Source of the DNA: Acanthosepion pharaonis
Taxonomy: Eukaryota > Mollusca > Cephalopoda > Sepiida > Sepiidae
Reading direction: 5' to 3'
Length of the DNA stretch: 64,000 nt
Assembly: GCA_903632075.3 (NCBI GenBank)
Contig: CAHIKZ030002633.1
Coordinates: 412,501-476,500, forward strand
This document shows positions 36,058 to 46,485 of this stretch, one piece after another. How positions within the stretch are numbered: the stretch's first letter is position 1; each line of letters opens with the position of its first letter. The notes under the pieces are model-generated. The model did no database searches. It saw only the letters and a program-made list of their open reading frames with translations, and had not been told where the DNA came from. The translations under genes were made by a program, and so were the position numbers.

Positions 36058-37111
36058 TAACACATGCATATATGTGGCAAAAAAGGGTGTGCAGCAAGTG
36101 GTGGCGGAGGAGATGAACACATACCCCCATTGTTCATTACAATGGATCACAGTGTTTCCTTCAAATGGGAAGCTAGAGTGCAAAAGAACTGCACAGTAAT
36201 TGGCAATATATTCCTGAAAAAAAAAAAAAAAATCTCAGTTGCACTCAAAGAAAATTGAAAAAAATAAAAGACAGACAAGCAGACCTAGAAATGCCTGGTT
36301 ATTCAATTTTGATGGCACAGCAGTACGAAAGACCTTAAGTACTATTGGCTGGTAATGCCAAAAAAATATATCAGTGTCCAGAAGCAACACATCCACAATG
36401 AGGTTTAGAATCCGTGGAATGTGACTGGATTCTAACCAATTTGTTTTTTTGGATCATGAAGACGAGCGCAACATAGCAACAACAAACTTGGCATCAATTC
36501 ACTCACTGTCATGAGTCTCTCCTTTGGAGCAATCATCAACTTTTGAAGAAGTGGAATTTCACCAAAGCTAAAGTTAGCCTCTTGCAGTGGAACTTCGAAC
36601 CTAAATAATGTGCCTTAGACTTTTAACAGTGCAAAGGAAGAATGGTGGTAAATAGACAAAGTCAAGCTTGAATAGTCTTTTGGAAGAATTTTTTTTTCTT
36701 TTACTTTCCCTCCCCATTCCCCACTTCTTCATCTTTTTTTTTTTTTGTCCTCATCTGTTAACAGAAGATGTTAACAAAAGCAAGAACAGATGGCAGTGCT
36801 GCTGCAAAATGTACCAGCCACACAGGTGTTCAAACCCTACTTGGGGGTGTGTTTTCAAATCCACAGTGGTCCATAAATCTAGTATCTTTCCTGTATTTAC
36901 CATAGAGTTGCTGTTACTGGTGTAACTGGTCTCTACTAGTCCCCAACGTAAGTCAGTGATGGTTCCAAATGAGTCTCGGAACTAGTCCTTTCCCAAAAGA
37001 ACTGGCTCTCTGACTCACCAAGATTGTCTAAGAGATAAAAATCACATTTCTGGTTTTTATGCTGGTGAGTATGAATTAACCAACTATATTTCATGACAAT
37101 TCCCGATAGCT
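35640..37111 (-). other. MRTF: Probable MRTF 3' untranslated region
   Basis: Downstream of the MRTF stop on the minus strand. Scanning the minus strand from 37111, I found no AATAAA or ATTAAA until AATAAA at 35648-35643, which would give a 3' UTR of about 1.46 kb. The sequence at 36060-37100 is less AT-biased than the intergenic DNA beyond. A (TA)n(GT)n tract sits at 36006-36055. The true cleavage site is unknown and the end given is the candidate signal. Confidence 0.4.
35643..35648 (-). promoter_or_regulatory. MRTF: Candidate polyadenylation signal AATAAA for MRTF
   Basis: First canonical hexamer on the minus strand after the MRTF stop codon (plus strand TTTATT). AT-rich DNA yields such hexamers by chance, so this is a weak call. 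Confidence 0.3.
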
Positions 37112-37872
37112 TCAACTTGAACTTGTGCTGGGGTCAGTCAGCTTGTCCCAGTCCATCCCACATTGGGAGTCTGATGAAGCTGTGAAATCAGTATCATCAA
37201 AGCTGAACATGTCAAGAACATCCTGCTGTGTTTTGGGGGTCAGGATAGGGTCAGATGATGTAAACGAAATGGGAGTGTTGAGAGATGCCGGAGCAAAGCC
37301 CGTGCTCGGTATAACAACATCCAACCAGTCAGACACATCAATTTGCATGTTGCAAGAGCTGTCTGTGTCATGCGGCAAATCAAGGGTCACCCCCAGGTCT
37401 GTCGAGGAACCAGGGTTGCTGGCGTCTGTTTTGGTGATAATTGGCAGTGTTGATGTCCCAATCTTATGGTCAGTGAAAGAGTCAGGTAGTTCAAGATTGG
37501 TGAAGCCACCCTCAGACGTCCAGTCCATGCTATTGAAATCATGGTTGAGCACCTCATTGATATCAACAAACTCTCGATTGGTGTCGCAAGATATTGAAGA
37601 AGAGGGTGGTGAAGCATCTGGTTCTTGTTTTACCAAGACGGGCGTAGGTGCCGGTACAATTGTTGATACAACAGGCCGTTGGTTTACTAAGGACGAGGAT
37701 GTGGAATTGGTAGTTAATGATGGAGATGGCATGAGCACAGTGGCTAGTGAGAATGGTGTATTGCTGGATGTGGCAGCAGCTGTTTGAGTTACTGACACTG
37801 TTGGAATTGTTGATGTCTGGGCTGTGGTTTTAGGAGTTGGGGGAGGCTCTTGAGCAGCACTTGGAGGTAATT
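37112..37872 (-). CDS. MRTF: MRTF terminal coding exon (transactivation domain and C-terminus)
   Basis: The acceptor TTTTCTTTTATTAG at 37873-37886 is followed by AA, which completes a Glu codon with the G left by the previous exon, giving NGELPPSAAQEPPPTP. The frame then stays open for 252 codons to TGA at 37114-37112. The protein is Ser/Thr/Pro-rich, then acidic: FNSMDWTSEGGFTNLELPDS, DVSDWLDVVIPS and QQDVLDMFSFDDTDF near the end. Vertebrate MRTFs have the same sort of C-terminus: a (S)MDWL or (N)MEWLD motif, then PLSTTAPS and an aromatic acidic tail. This region recruits the transcription machinery when MRTF is bound to SRF in the nucleus. The antisense strand is also open for 220 codons, but that is a shadow. 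Identification rests on the whole exon set; the exon boundary is firm. Confidence 0.9.
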
Positions 37873-40707
37873 CTAATAAAAGAAAAAAATAGATAAGGAA
37901 TATAAATAAAGAGATCTTAAAAAAAAATAAGAAGCATAATTAAGTACTAAAGAGCAAAAAACTTTTAACATATACTCATTAAGCATGGTTTGGTTTGGTC
38001 ACAAGGCCACAAATCTAGAGGTTTGAAATGCCAATTACTTGAAGAAGGCCATAGTGTACAACAGCCAAAATGTTGTAAATATGGCAACAAAGATGAGGAT
38101 AACAGTTCAAACTTTGTAAATAAGGTCAATCTAGAGGACATTGTAAGGAATGAAGTTATGACAACTAAAACCAAAATGTTGTAAAACAAGCTTGCTAATC
38201 ATTATGCCAAAAAGAAACTCACACATAAAAAACAAAACAACCACCAATCTTATTTTAGATATAATTAAAAGCATTTTTATTTTAAAGATAATAGTGGTAT
38301 AAAAGCATATTTTTGTTTTTATGATGAAGATGGCATACCAGAAAAGAAACTGGAAACAACAAAGTTCAAATTTCAGCTAAGATTACTGATGTTAACTTTT
38401 GTAATATTATCATTGTATAGATAAATAAGAACATGAGATTAAATCACTCATATGTAAAATTATTGTTTACTAGAAAGACCTGTGAAAATTTCATGGTTTT
38501 CCTATTTTAATTTTCTTGTGAATCTTAATTCTTAAGTTAATGATTGATTAAACTCATAATGAGTTCTATGACGATAAATTATATGTAGAAATTCCTCTAT
38601 CACATTGTTAAATATTTGAACTTAACAATCAAATATGAATGTTCGTTTTATTTTAAGTGGGTACAAATGAAAAGATTTTAAATTGACAACTTTTTAATTT
38701 CACTGAAACAGCCACTGGACACTTCAATCTTGCCTTCTTTCTTTTTGCATTCATTTTCTCACTGAAACTAAATAGCATATGTCTTGTCTTTCTATGCAAT
38801 CAAAACAGGATAATCCATTATTTATGAGGTATTGGCAGATTTTAAACATTTCTATCTTCCCTTCTTGCTTTCTTTCTAACCAAATTCCCAGGTTACGAAT
38901 ATGTCTCTTAATGATAATTTAAAAATAATTCAGAAGACGATGTTATTTATTGTAACTGGATTTTTGGCAATTGCCTTACTTGGTTTCCATCGTTCTTAGC
39001 TTAATCTGATACTTTCTCTTCACTTTTATTTTCTTTCTTTTTTCTTTCATTTTCCCATTTAAAACCAAATAGTGTCTTTTTCCCCTCTTTCCTCATGATC
39101 AAAATGGAATATTCCATTATTTTTTAGGTAATGGTAGGGGTAACAGTTATGTAAACTAAGCATAATTATAAAAGAATTCAACTGCAAACTTTGTCAATTA
39201 ATATTGGTGAGTGTATGACCGTGAGGGTTTTTCTCCAAATGTGGATTCTTCATCTTTCCTCTTATGAGGTGCTTTTATATATATGTATATCCCTAACATG
39301 TGGCAGTCGTACATGTGCACATCCTAAGTGCAGTTAAGTCTGCAAATATGCACTTGTTGGCTTGGTCAATTTCCAGGTCAACCTACTTCTCTGATGCTCT
39401 AGTATAACACTGATTGCAAAGTCTATTTTGGTATCAACTAGGATGAACCCAGTACATATTTGGGTCATCACAGATCAACTCCTCTAAGAACAAAATTTCT
39501 TTATTGACATTGTATTCGATTCAGATTATCTGGTACTTTCTGATACAAATCATATATTTCACTTTGTACAAATGCCTTTTAGCAAAAGGCATAAAACCAC
39601 TGTTATCTGCACTCTGTTACATCAGCAGATATCTGGCCATAATATTTTATCACTTGCATGTCATAATGCGTGATGTAGAAAACATTGGTGAGTGAGCAAT
39701 TGGACAAACCACTCTCCACTAACTACATATTACATGTCCAAAAGGTGGAAACAAAATTGTGACAAAAGGTGTAATTGATTACAAGGAAATCCTTTCTAAG
39801 AAAAAAAAAAAAAAATGAAAACCTCACTTTGCTCATTCAAATATTCATTTAATCAATTCCAATTAATACTCCACCTCAGTCTTTTGAACAGGACTAGAAG
39901 TGTATCCTTTGTTTCCTGTTTAAGATTGGGTTTCCGGTTCATTCTAAAATCTTTCATTCTCTGTCACTGCCAGTAGCACCTTGCATCTTAGTGGCATTAT
40001 AACTTTGCTTGGTGTGAATAGATTAAAAAAAAAATCCTATCTGATGGCACCTAAGACACACCCCTACCCAACCAAACATTTAAATTTAATATTGCAGTAT
40101 TAGGCTAGGTATAAATAATAGTAGTATACATCTATTTGGGTAAAAATTATCCTATCTGACACAATACTTCAACTTTGCATATAAAACTCAAGTGATATTT
40201 TTAAGGTATTTATTTGGGAAGAAATGACAGATTTTAGATACCATCAAATAAAATAATTTGTACTTGAGGGAATTTTAATCATAAAATCTCTGTAATTATT
40301 GCCAATTACCTACCACAGCTATATTACTCCAATATGAAATACATTTTTATATCTGAATTTTTCTTATCTAAAAAATATCCTGTTTTTGCAATTATTATCT
40401 CAAATTATTTCTAAAATAATCTTAAGACATTAATAACAAATAAATTAAGGTAAATAAATATTAAGACAAAATAAAAGATAAAAACAATGGAAAAAATGTT
40501 TAAATTAAAAAAACTATTAAGATAAACAATTAAAAAAAAATAGAAACAACTACAAATAAAAATTGCTCCGGTAAATATCAATATTATTTGTTTTAAAATA
40601 TTTGGAACATACAATTAATCAACAGTTATAGATATAACTAAGCAAAGTGAATTCTGCCATCATCCTTAATATCAGAGAAGTAGATTGAAAAAAAAGTAAT
40701 GACAAAC
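37873..40707 (-). other. MRTF: MRTF intron (between the MDDVLEIL exon and the terminal exon)
   Basis: Donor GTTTGT at 40707-40702 and acceptor TTAG ending at 37873; about 2.8 kb. It contains an interspersed repeat at 38040-38180. Otherwise it is AT-rich with nothing recognised. Confidence 0.8.
38040..38180. repeat. Interspersed repeat containing CAGCCAAAATGTTGT
   Basis: GAAGAAGGCCATAGTGTACA, then ACAGCCAAAATGTTGTAAAT and ACAAAGATGAGGATAAC resembles the arms of the palindrome at 49395-49830 (GACTGGAGGACATAACTGCC, then AAAATGTGATAACA and AACAAAGATGAATATAA) and the segment at 43366-43450. All three lie within MRTF introns. Confidence 0.6.
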
Positions 40708-40873
40708 CTCCATTTCTTATAAGGATCTCAAGTACATCATCCATGGCTTGGCTTTTGGTTGATATTGAGAAAGCTGCAGTGTTTATAGGATTCTCACTTG
40801 ATACAGTAGTTGGAGATGCAGATGATGGTAAAGTATTGTTTCCTCCATCTTGCATAGTCACAAACAGTGGACC
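40708..40873 (-). CDS. MRTF: MRTF internal exon encoding the MDDVLEILIRNGE transactivation motif
   Basis: 166 nt. The acceptor CTTCTCCTTTAG precedes GGT CCA CTG; the donor is GGAG followed by GTTTGT. The translation begins GPLFVTMQDGGNN, is Ser/Thr/Asn-rich, and ends SQAMDDVLEILIRNG plus one base. That motif is the direct counterpart of MDDLFDILIQSGE in vertebrate MRTF-A and MRTF-B, which marks the start of the transactivation domain. The following codon, completed in the terminal exon, is Glu, exactly as in the family. Phases match on both sides (phase 0 in, phase 1 out). The family motif is from memory and its conservation is very clear. Confidence 0.92.
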
Positions 40874-42439
40874 CTAAAGGAGAAGATAATTTAGACCAAT
40901 TCAGACGTGGAAAAAAAAGAAAAAGAAAAGAACCAATGATGTAAGATTAACCAAGTCAGTCAGAAAAAAATCTGAAAGAACCAGTGACGTAAAATAATAA
41001 GAAGCAGTTGTAAGGCATACAGTTTTATTCACAGATATTAGAAGCCTATGATGAAAGCATTAACAGCTGACCTTAGGCAATGCATCAAATATGTGGTAAG
41101 ATTAACTGCTGGCAATAAACAGATGTCAGAAATCTGATATAAACAACAAAATTGCAATTATTGGTATTTAAGTCAAAATTAAAAGGAAATGGGCATAGGA
41201 AGATTGTGTTGTGCCAAGTGAGATGGACCAGTTTGCCTTGAAAATCAGCATATAAAATTTTGGCATTTGACATTGGTTCAAACTTTGACACAGGTTAGAA
41301 ATAAAGAACACTCTCAATCATCAAGTATCCTTATACTCATTTATTGAGCTAAATTAAATATGGTCTAAAGTAAGGTGAAGGCAAATGGAAAAGAATGGGA
41401 AGGTTGTTTTACAATGACATCTAACGTGAGAATAGCATACAGGCCTTCAAAATCAGCATTCAAAATCCAAGTTTAATTTAGGCTCAAACACAGATCTCCT
41501 GTACTCATGGTAAATACTTAATTATGCCAACCATACAGGTGATTGCAGAGGACCAACAAGAATAACCCAATAATGAGGACATTGTTGATATATTGAATAT
41601 TTAATATCCCGTAATTTGATGAGGGAGAGAGACATCAGCAAACACACATGTGTATACATCTCTCAGAAGAACAGAAGTCAAATGAAGTGACAAGATTAAG
41701 TTTATTAGGGACATGTTTTGTTCTGAGAAGGAACTTCAGGTAAACCTATTGATGAAATAAATCTTATTTGAAAAGGAGAAATGCAACAAATGCTGGTTAC
41801 AGTTTACATTTAAGCATTTTGTGTATTTTTGATTAGGTTTCACTTTATTTTATTTTTTTAAATAGTTGTGACTAATTTTATACTTTTTTATAAATAAATT
41901 CTCATTTATAGTTTTATTTTCTTCTTGATTTTTGTAGATTTTGTAGTTTCTCTTCTTTAAGCTATATATGAAATAATTAGACTATAAGGTAAGTTTAAAA
42001 GCATTTTAAATGAAATTTTCTTTATTTAAATATTGAAGGTTACAAATTCTGTGCTGTTAAATAGAAATGTATAATTATTCCAGATTTTATTATGCATTTT
42101 GATACAATATCATTTTTGCTAGTTGATTTTTGATAAACTCTTAATTTTAGATCATTAGAAATAGTGATGTATAGCTGGTTTCCGTTTCATGAATAAATTG
42201 TATATTTAATATTGTTTACTTTATTTACAAGATCAGGTAATATTGATTTATGGGGATATATTAATAAAGCATCATCAATATATTCAAAATATGCTGATTC
42301 TTTAGGTAAAATATTTTGGAAACATAGGGTGCGATGGTTAAATTGTTGCCATTTTATATCCTTAATTTTGCGCATTGTTTTTAATTTTGTCGACTGCACA
42401 GTATAGTGGGGTAAGTTGAACACCATCTGAGAGAAAATC

Positions 42440-43020
42440 ACCATGACACAGTTCACTCTGCAAGAAATTTGGAAATGGCATGCTGTACTGCTTTGCATTC
42501 ATGCCAGAAGCTCCAATATGAACATTTCAGAGTGGGTATCAATCTGAGGACAGTGCAGAGGATTCAGAAAGAGTTGGATGACCCTAATGGTGATTACAAA
42601 AGTGTTTGGAGTGATCACTAATCATGGCGATATTATGCCTCCATTCAACTTCCCACAGGGCCTCAGACTCAACATGGAGGCCTACATGTAGTGCCTTAAG
42701 AAGGTAGTGTTGCTCTGGATCAAAAGAGTGGCTACTGGAAGACCCTATGTCTGACAACAGGACTCTGCACCATGCCATACAAGGAAGAGAACAGAGTCAT
42801 GGCTGTCAGACAATTTCTGTGACCACATCACCCCTTACACCTGGCCACCTAACTCCCCCTTGATTATGTGTGGGGCACAGTTGAGCAAGATATCAACAAA
42901 ACTCCTTATAGCACCAAAGATGAACAGAAGTAGGGTAGTGGAATTTAACAAAATTGTGATGCTCTAATTTTCCTGCTTACCTGCCTTGAAGCTGTTAGAA
43001 GGGAGATGGGTGAGAGCACA
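42440..43020 (+). pseudogene. Internally deleted mariner-type transposase relic
   Basis: Plus-strand translation in several frames gives LRTVQRIQKELDDPNGDY (N-terminal helix-turn-helix end). A jump removes the middle of the protein. It then reads VFGVITNHGDIMPPFNFPQG, LRLNMEAYM, RVATGRPYV, QQDSAPCH (second catalytic Asp region) and finally DYVWGTVEQDINKTPYSTKD. These are consecutive segments of a Tc1/mariner-superfamily transposase I recognise. The deletion lies at about 42600-42612, and stops and frameshifts follow. A separate C-terminal fragment of the same family is at 61401-61604. Inactive. Confidence 0.85.
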
Positions 43021-43365
43021 ATTAGATAGGCCACTTAAAATTCTATTAACAGAAATACTAAAGAATGTATGAGAAAATGAAATACCCCAAGGGGAAGTAA
43101 CTTCATACCAGTGATTAAAAAAATACTATCTATTGGTTAAAGGATGCAAATTAAAGATATTTAATACACACAAGGGAATACATTTGACAAAGTGTTTTAT
43201 TCATATAAATATATACCAACAGTTAGTTTCTGATTTTCTGAGATTAAATTATCATTATTTACATTTACAGTTACTAATGTATGTATCAAATATTTCAGTC
43301 ATTGCTATGCTACCAAATTCATAAACCAATGAAATTTCCTGAAGGTAAACTGGATTGAAAGACAC

Positions 43366-43450
43366 AAGAAGACCAAAAAGCACAATAGTCAAAACTTTGT
43401 AATAATAATAATGACAAAGATGACAACATTAGTCTGAATGTAAACAATGA
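43366..43450. repeat. Interspersed repeat fragment related to the 49395 palindrome
   Basis: GACCAAAAAGCACAATAGTC, then AAAACTTTGT, AATGACAAAGATGACAACAT and TAGTCTGAATGTAAAC match the order of the arms at 49395-49830 and the copy at 38040. Confidence 0.5.
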
Positions 43451-44383
43451 AGGAGATAGGTATGTGAAAGAATTTCCCATCACCATGATCATTTGCAGCA
43501 GGATAATGATCATTGTGATGAAGCAAGATCAATGATTGATTTCAATACTCAGGAGAAGGTCTTTCCTTTTCAAGTGCATTATTCACATAAACCAATTCTT
43601 CACTATAGCATTGTAGTTTGTCTCCACGTTTCAGAAATTCATAATAAAAAAATCCCTTTGGATTCTATAAAGCATATACAATGTTTTACCCTTCAGTAGA
43701 TTCCAATTAGGTAGAGATGTTAGAGGCTCTTCAGCTATAGCAACTATTATCTCTTCAGTTCACATTCTCATAGCTATTTTCTATCAGTAAAAAGATCTCT
43801 TCTGTGAATAGAAGAGGAGAAGAACAAAGGTTTTAAATGCTGGTCAAGTTTCTTAGATACTATGTAAAAGCTGATACTGTAAATGTTTTCATGAAAATAA
43901 TAATTCTAAAGATAATGAATCATTTCCACAAAAAATTATTACAATAATTACAAATACATCAAATTTAGGTTTGTGAACAACTGATGGATTTCCATCAAGT
44001 ATCATGTTAGTAGATATGGTTGTTTAAAACAGGATTTGTATTTGTTACAGCAAGAAATATTACAGTTGTTCATAGACACCAGTGTATACATTTGAAAGTA
44101 TATGAAAATAGATGAATTACTGTGTTAAGAGTACATATAGATTTGGAATGTGTGGAGCTTACATAAAGATGAAAAAGAAACAGTTATCTTTGAAAGTGTG
44201 ACAATAAAAATAATTAAATTGCAAAAGAAATTCAAACAATATCTAAAAACTAAGAAGAAACTTATAAAAAAAGGTTAAATTGTAAACACTGGTAGTCTTG
44301 TTTTTATGAATCATTTCTGAAAAAAAAAAAAGGGAAGAGCTTCTACCGAGATGCACACAGAAGACAAACAACGATGTACTGAC

Positions 44384-44582
44384 CTGTGTAATTTGGTGCT
44401 TATTCTTGACAGCCTCATCATATTTTGGAGGCTCTCGTAGTGGGATGGAGAAAAATGCTGTCGTTGAGTTAGAGCTGTCAATGCTAACCGCTGGCTGTGT
44501 TCCCAATGCTGAAGTGACCTGGGTGCTCTCACTCAGAGATACCACAGGAAGAGGGCTAGAATTCAGAGAAGCAAGAGTCATA
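44384..44582 (-). CDS. MRTF: MRTF internal exon with PPKYDEAV motif
   Basis: 199 nt: one base completing a Gly codon, then 66 codons. The acceptor has a long pyrimidine tract (CTTTTTTTTTTTTTCCAG) and the donor is CACAG followed by GTCAGT. It encodes MTLASLNSSPLPVV, a Ser/Thr-rich stretch, and ends REPPKYDEAVKNKHQITQ. PPKYDEAVKNK corresponds to the PP-Y-EAIKQ motif found just ahead of the transactivation motif in vertebrate MRTFs (for example PPRYEEAIKQ). The next exon starts in phase 0, which this exon's end matches. Confidence 0.9.
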
Positions 44583-44770
44583 CTGGAAAAAAAAAAAAGA
44601 AAAAATTTACATGTTTAGTATTAAAATAAAAAATTAAGTAGAAAATTTAAAGAAAATTTACTTTTAAATTTCCATTAGACATAAAAGTATTTCACTTAAT
44701 AATGTCATCTAATTTTTTTCTACTTCTCAATTGTGAGCATAAATTTGTTGTATCCAATAAAGATTGTGCC

Positions 44771-44940
44771 TTGCAGTAGAGCAAGAGTTAACAAGCTAGT
44801 CTTATAAGCCATTACTACTGTAGTGAGAACTATCTTCACAGTGTGCTCCAGAAATGCAACCTAGATCACCGCTATAAGGACTACAATACAATCCTGGGTG
44901 CACCATATATGCGGCCTTGAGCCAGACTAATGAAGCTTAC
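44771..44940 (+). repeat. Degenerate tRNA-derived SINE
   Basis: GCAGTAGAGCAAGAGTTAAC, then AAGCTAGTCTTATAAGCC, CCTGGGTGCACCATATATGC, GGCCTTGAGCCAGACTAATG and AAGCTTAC resemble the trimer family with an extra insertion in the middle. Confidence 0.5.
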
Positions 44941-45580
44941 TAAATACCAATAGTAATAATAAAACTTCAGGATAATAAAAACAACTAAGCTTAAATTTCT
45001 GACAGTGGTTATTTGTATATATCTTATATTTTTAACTTAAATACTTTCAGGTTTATAAATGGAAAGTTGGAAACCAATTTATAAGACAAGATTGCTTTCA
45101 TAAGCAACTCTAGCCTGAATTTGGTTTTAGACTTGTTATACAAGAATTGATCAGAAATAGAAACAGTTTAGATGAACATTAGTTTATTGAAATAATCAGT
45201 TCACATTATTATTATTATCATTTCAATTTCACAGACAATATATTTAATGCGTTTGATCCTAGTGAGATATGCATATTCCAAGAAAATATCTGTTGATAAT
45301 ACAATTTTTGTAATAATATCTGCCATAAGTGACATTATAATACCAACATGTAGGTAACATTTCAGCTGCCTACTGACTTCTGTTCTGTCATGGCTTGACT
45401 TTTTTCATTTTCCTGAATTAAGGAAAGATTTCTGGCAGTAGGACAAAAATCATTGCAGATCAAAATCTAAATTTTGCAATTTTCAACCTAAAATTTACTT
45501 TAGTAAATTTCAGTACACCATCTATATGGCAATGATGAAGCCAGAAACTGAGGGAAATATTATGGACAGAATAAGATTAG

Positions 45581-45583
<3 letters not shown>

Positions 45584-45629
<46 letters not shown>
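45584..45629. repeat. (TA)23 microsatellite
   Basis: TA run inside an MRTF intron. Confidence 0.96.
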
Positions 45630-45634
<5 letters not shown>

Positions 45635-45927
45635 GAAAAGGAAAACATAGCTGACACATTTTGTCTTCTGAGGGACTTTATCAAGGTAAATGAGAGGATT
45701 TTATTTTGTAACAATTATTTATAGAGCAAAAATGTTATTGGTTTTCCAAAATGCTTAAGTTTCATCAATATTCATCAGGTTAGCTGAAAAGTTAGACAAG
45801 TTATAGAAGACATGAAGTGACACAATCTAATGTCTAATAAATGAAAGTGTGCAAGTGGTATTTTTTTTTTACCATACACACACACACACATATATATATA
45901 TACACACACACACAATTAGGAAAAATC

Positions 45928-46060
45928 CAGATGCAATGCACTTACCTGGGTTTCCACCTTGGTCTTGTCATGGCAGTTACTTGTGGATAGATTAATCAGC
46001 CACAAGTAACTGCCCTGATGAGACCATAAGGTCGAAACCTGGGTAGTGTATTGTGCGTGG
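45928..46060. repeat. Foldback palindrome with about 60-bp arms in an MRTF intron
   Basis: 45928-45986 and 46000-46060 are inverted copies (inner arm GGCAGTTACTTGTGG against CCACAAGTAACTGCC; outer parts carry CCTGGGTTTC-ACCTT against AAGGTCGAAACCTGG) with a 13-base spacer. It begins about 430 nt downstream of the large exon's donor, so the unspliced transcript could form a long hairpin. Confidence 0.85.
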
Positions 46061-46171
46061 ATTTTTACCAGCTCGACAAATTCAATTTTTCTGAATTGTC
46101 TATTGAACATTTTTTTAAAAATATCCAAGCATTGGCCTGACTCTAGTCTTGTCTACTATTTTTCTTTTTAG

Positions 46172-46209
<38 letters not shown>

Positions 46210-46485
46210 CACACAGACACACCGTGCATGTGCCATCAGGAATTACTCAGGGTACGCAACTTATGACCTTTATGTGTGTGTGTGAATTCTTAGGAATTCC
46301 ATCATCATCAATACAACGTTTAAAATATTTATGGCAAAAAGAATTTTAATAATTTTAATAATTTAAAAAAAAAAAAAAAAAAAAAAAATCAAACAAGTGG
46401 TAAAAGAATACTATATCAAGGACACATCTTCACATTTTTTTTGTTTGGTGGGAGGGGGTCTTCCAAAACAAATCATCCCACTTAC

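Larger units (their letters stand above)
40874..44383 (-). other. MRTF: MRTF intron with a mariner relic
   Basis: Donor GTCAGT at 44383 and acceptor at 40874; 3.5 kb. It contains the mariner remnant at 42440-43020 (inserted antisense to the gene) and an interspersed repeat at 43366-43450. Confidence 0.8.
44583..46485 (-). other. MRTF: MRTF intron with SINE, (TA)n and a foldback element
   Basis: Donor GTAAGT at 46485 and acceptor CCAG at 44583; 1.9 kb. It contains a degenerate SINE (44771-44940), (TA)n at 45584-45629 and 46178-46205, and the palindrome at 45928-46060. Confidence 0.85.

Noticed and set aside
36668..36925. 85-codon plus-strand open frame in the probable 3' UTR
   Set aside because: Phe/Leu low complexity from poly-T at its start and no domain.
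37125..37787. 220-codon plus-strand open frame opposite the MRTF terminal exon
   Set aside because: It is the antisense shadow of a Ser/Thr/Asp-rich coding exon; no domain, and the minus strand has the splice borders and family motifs.
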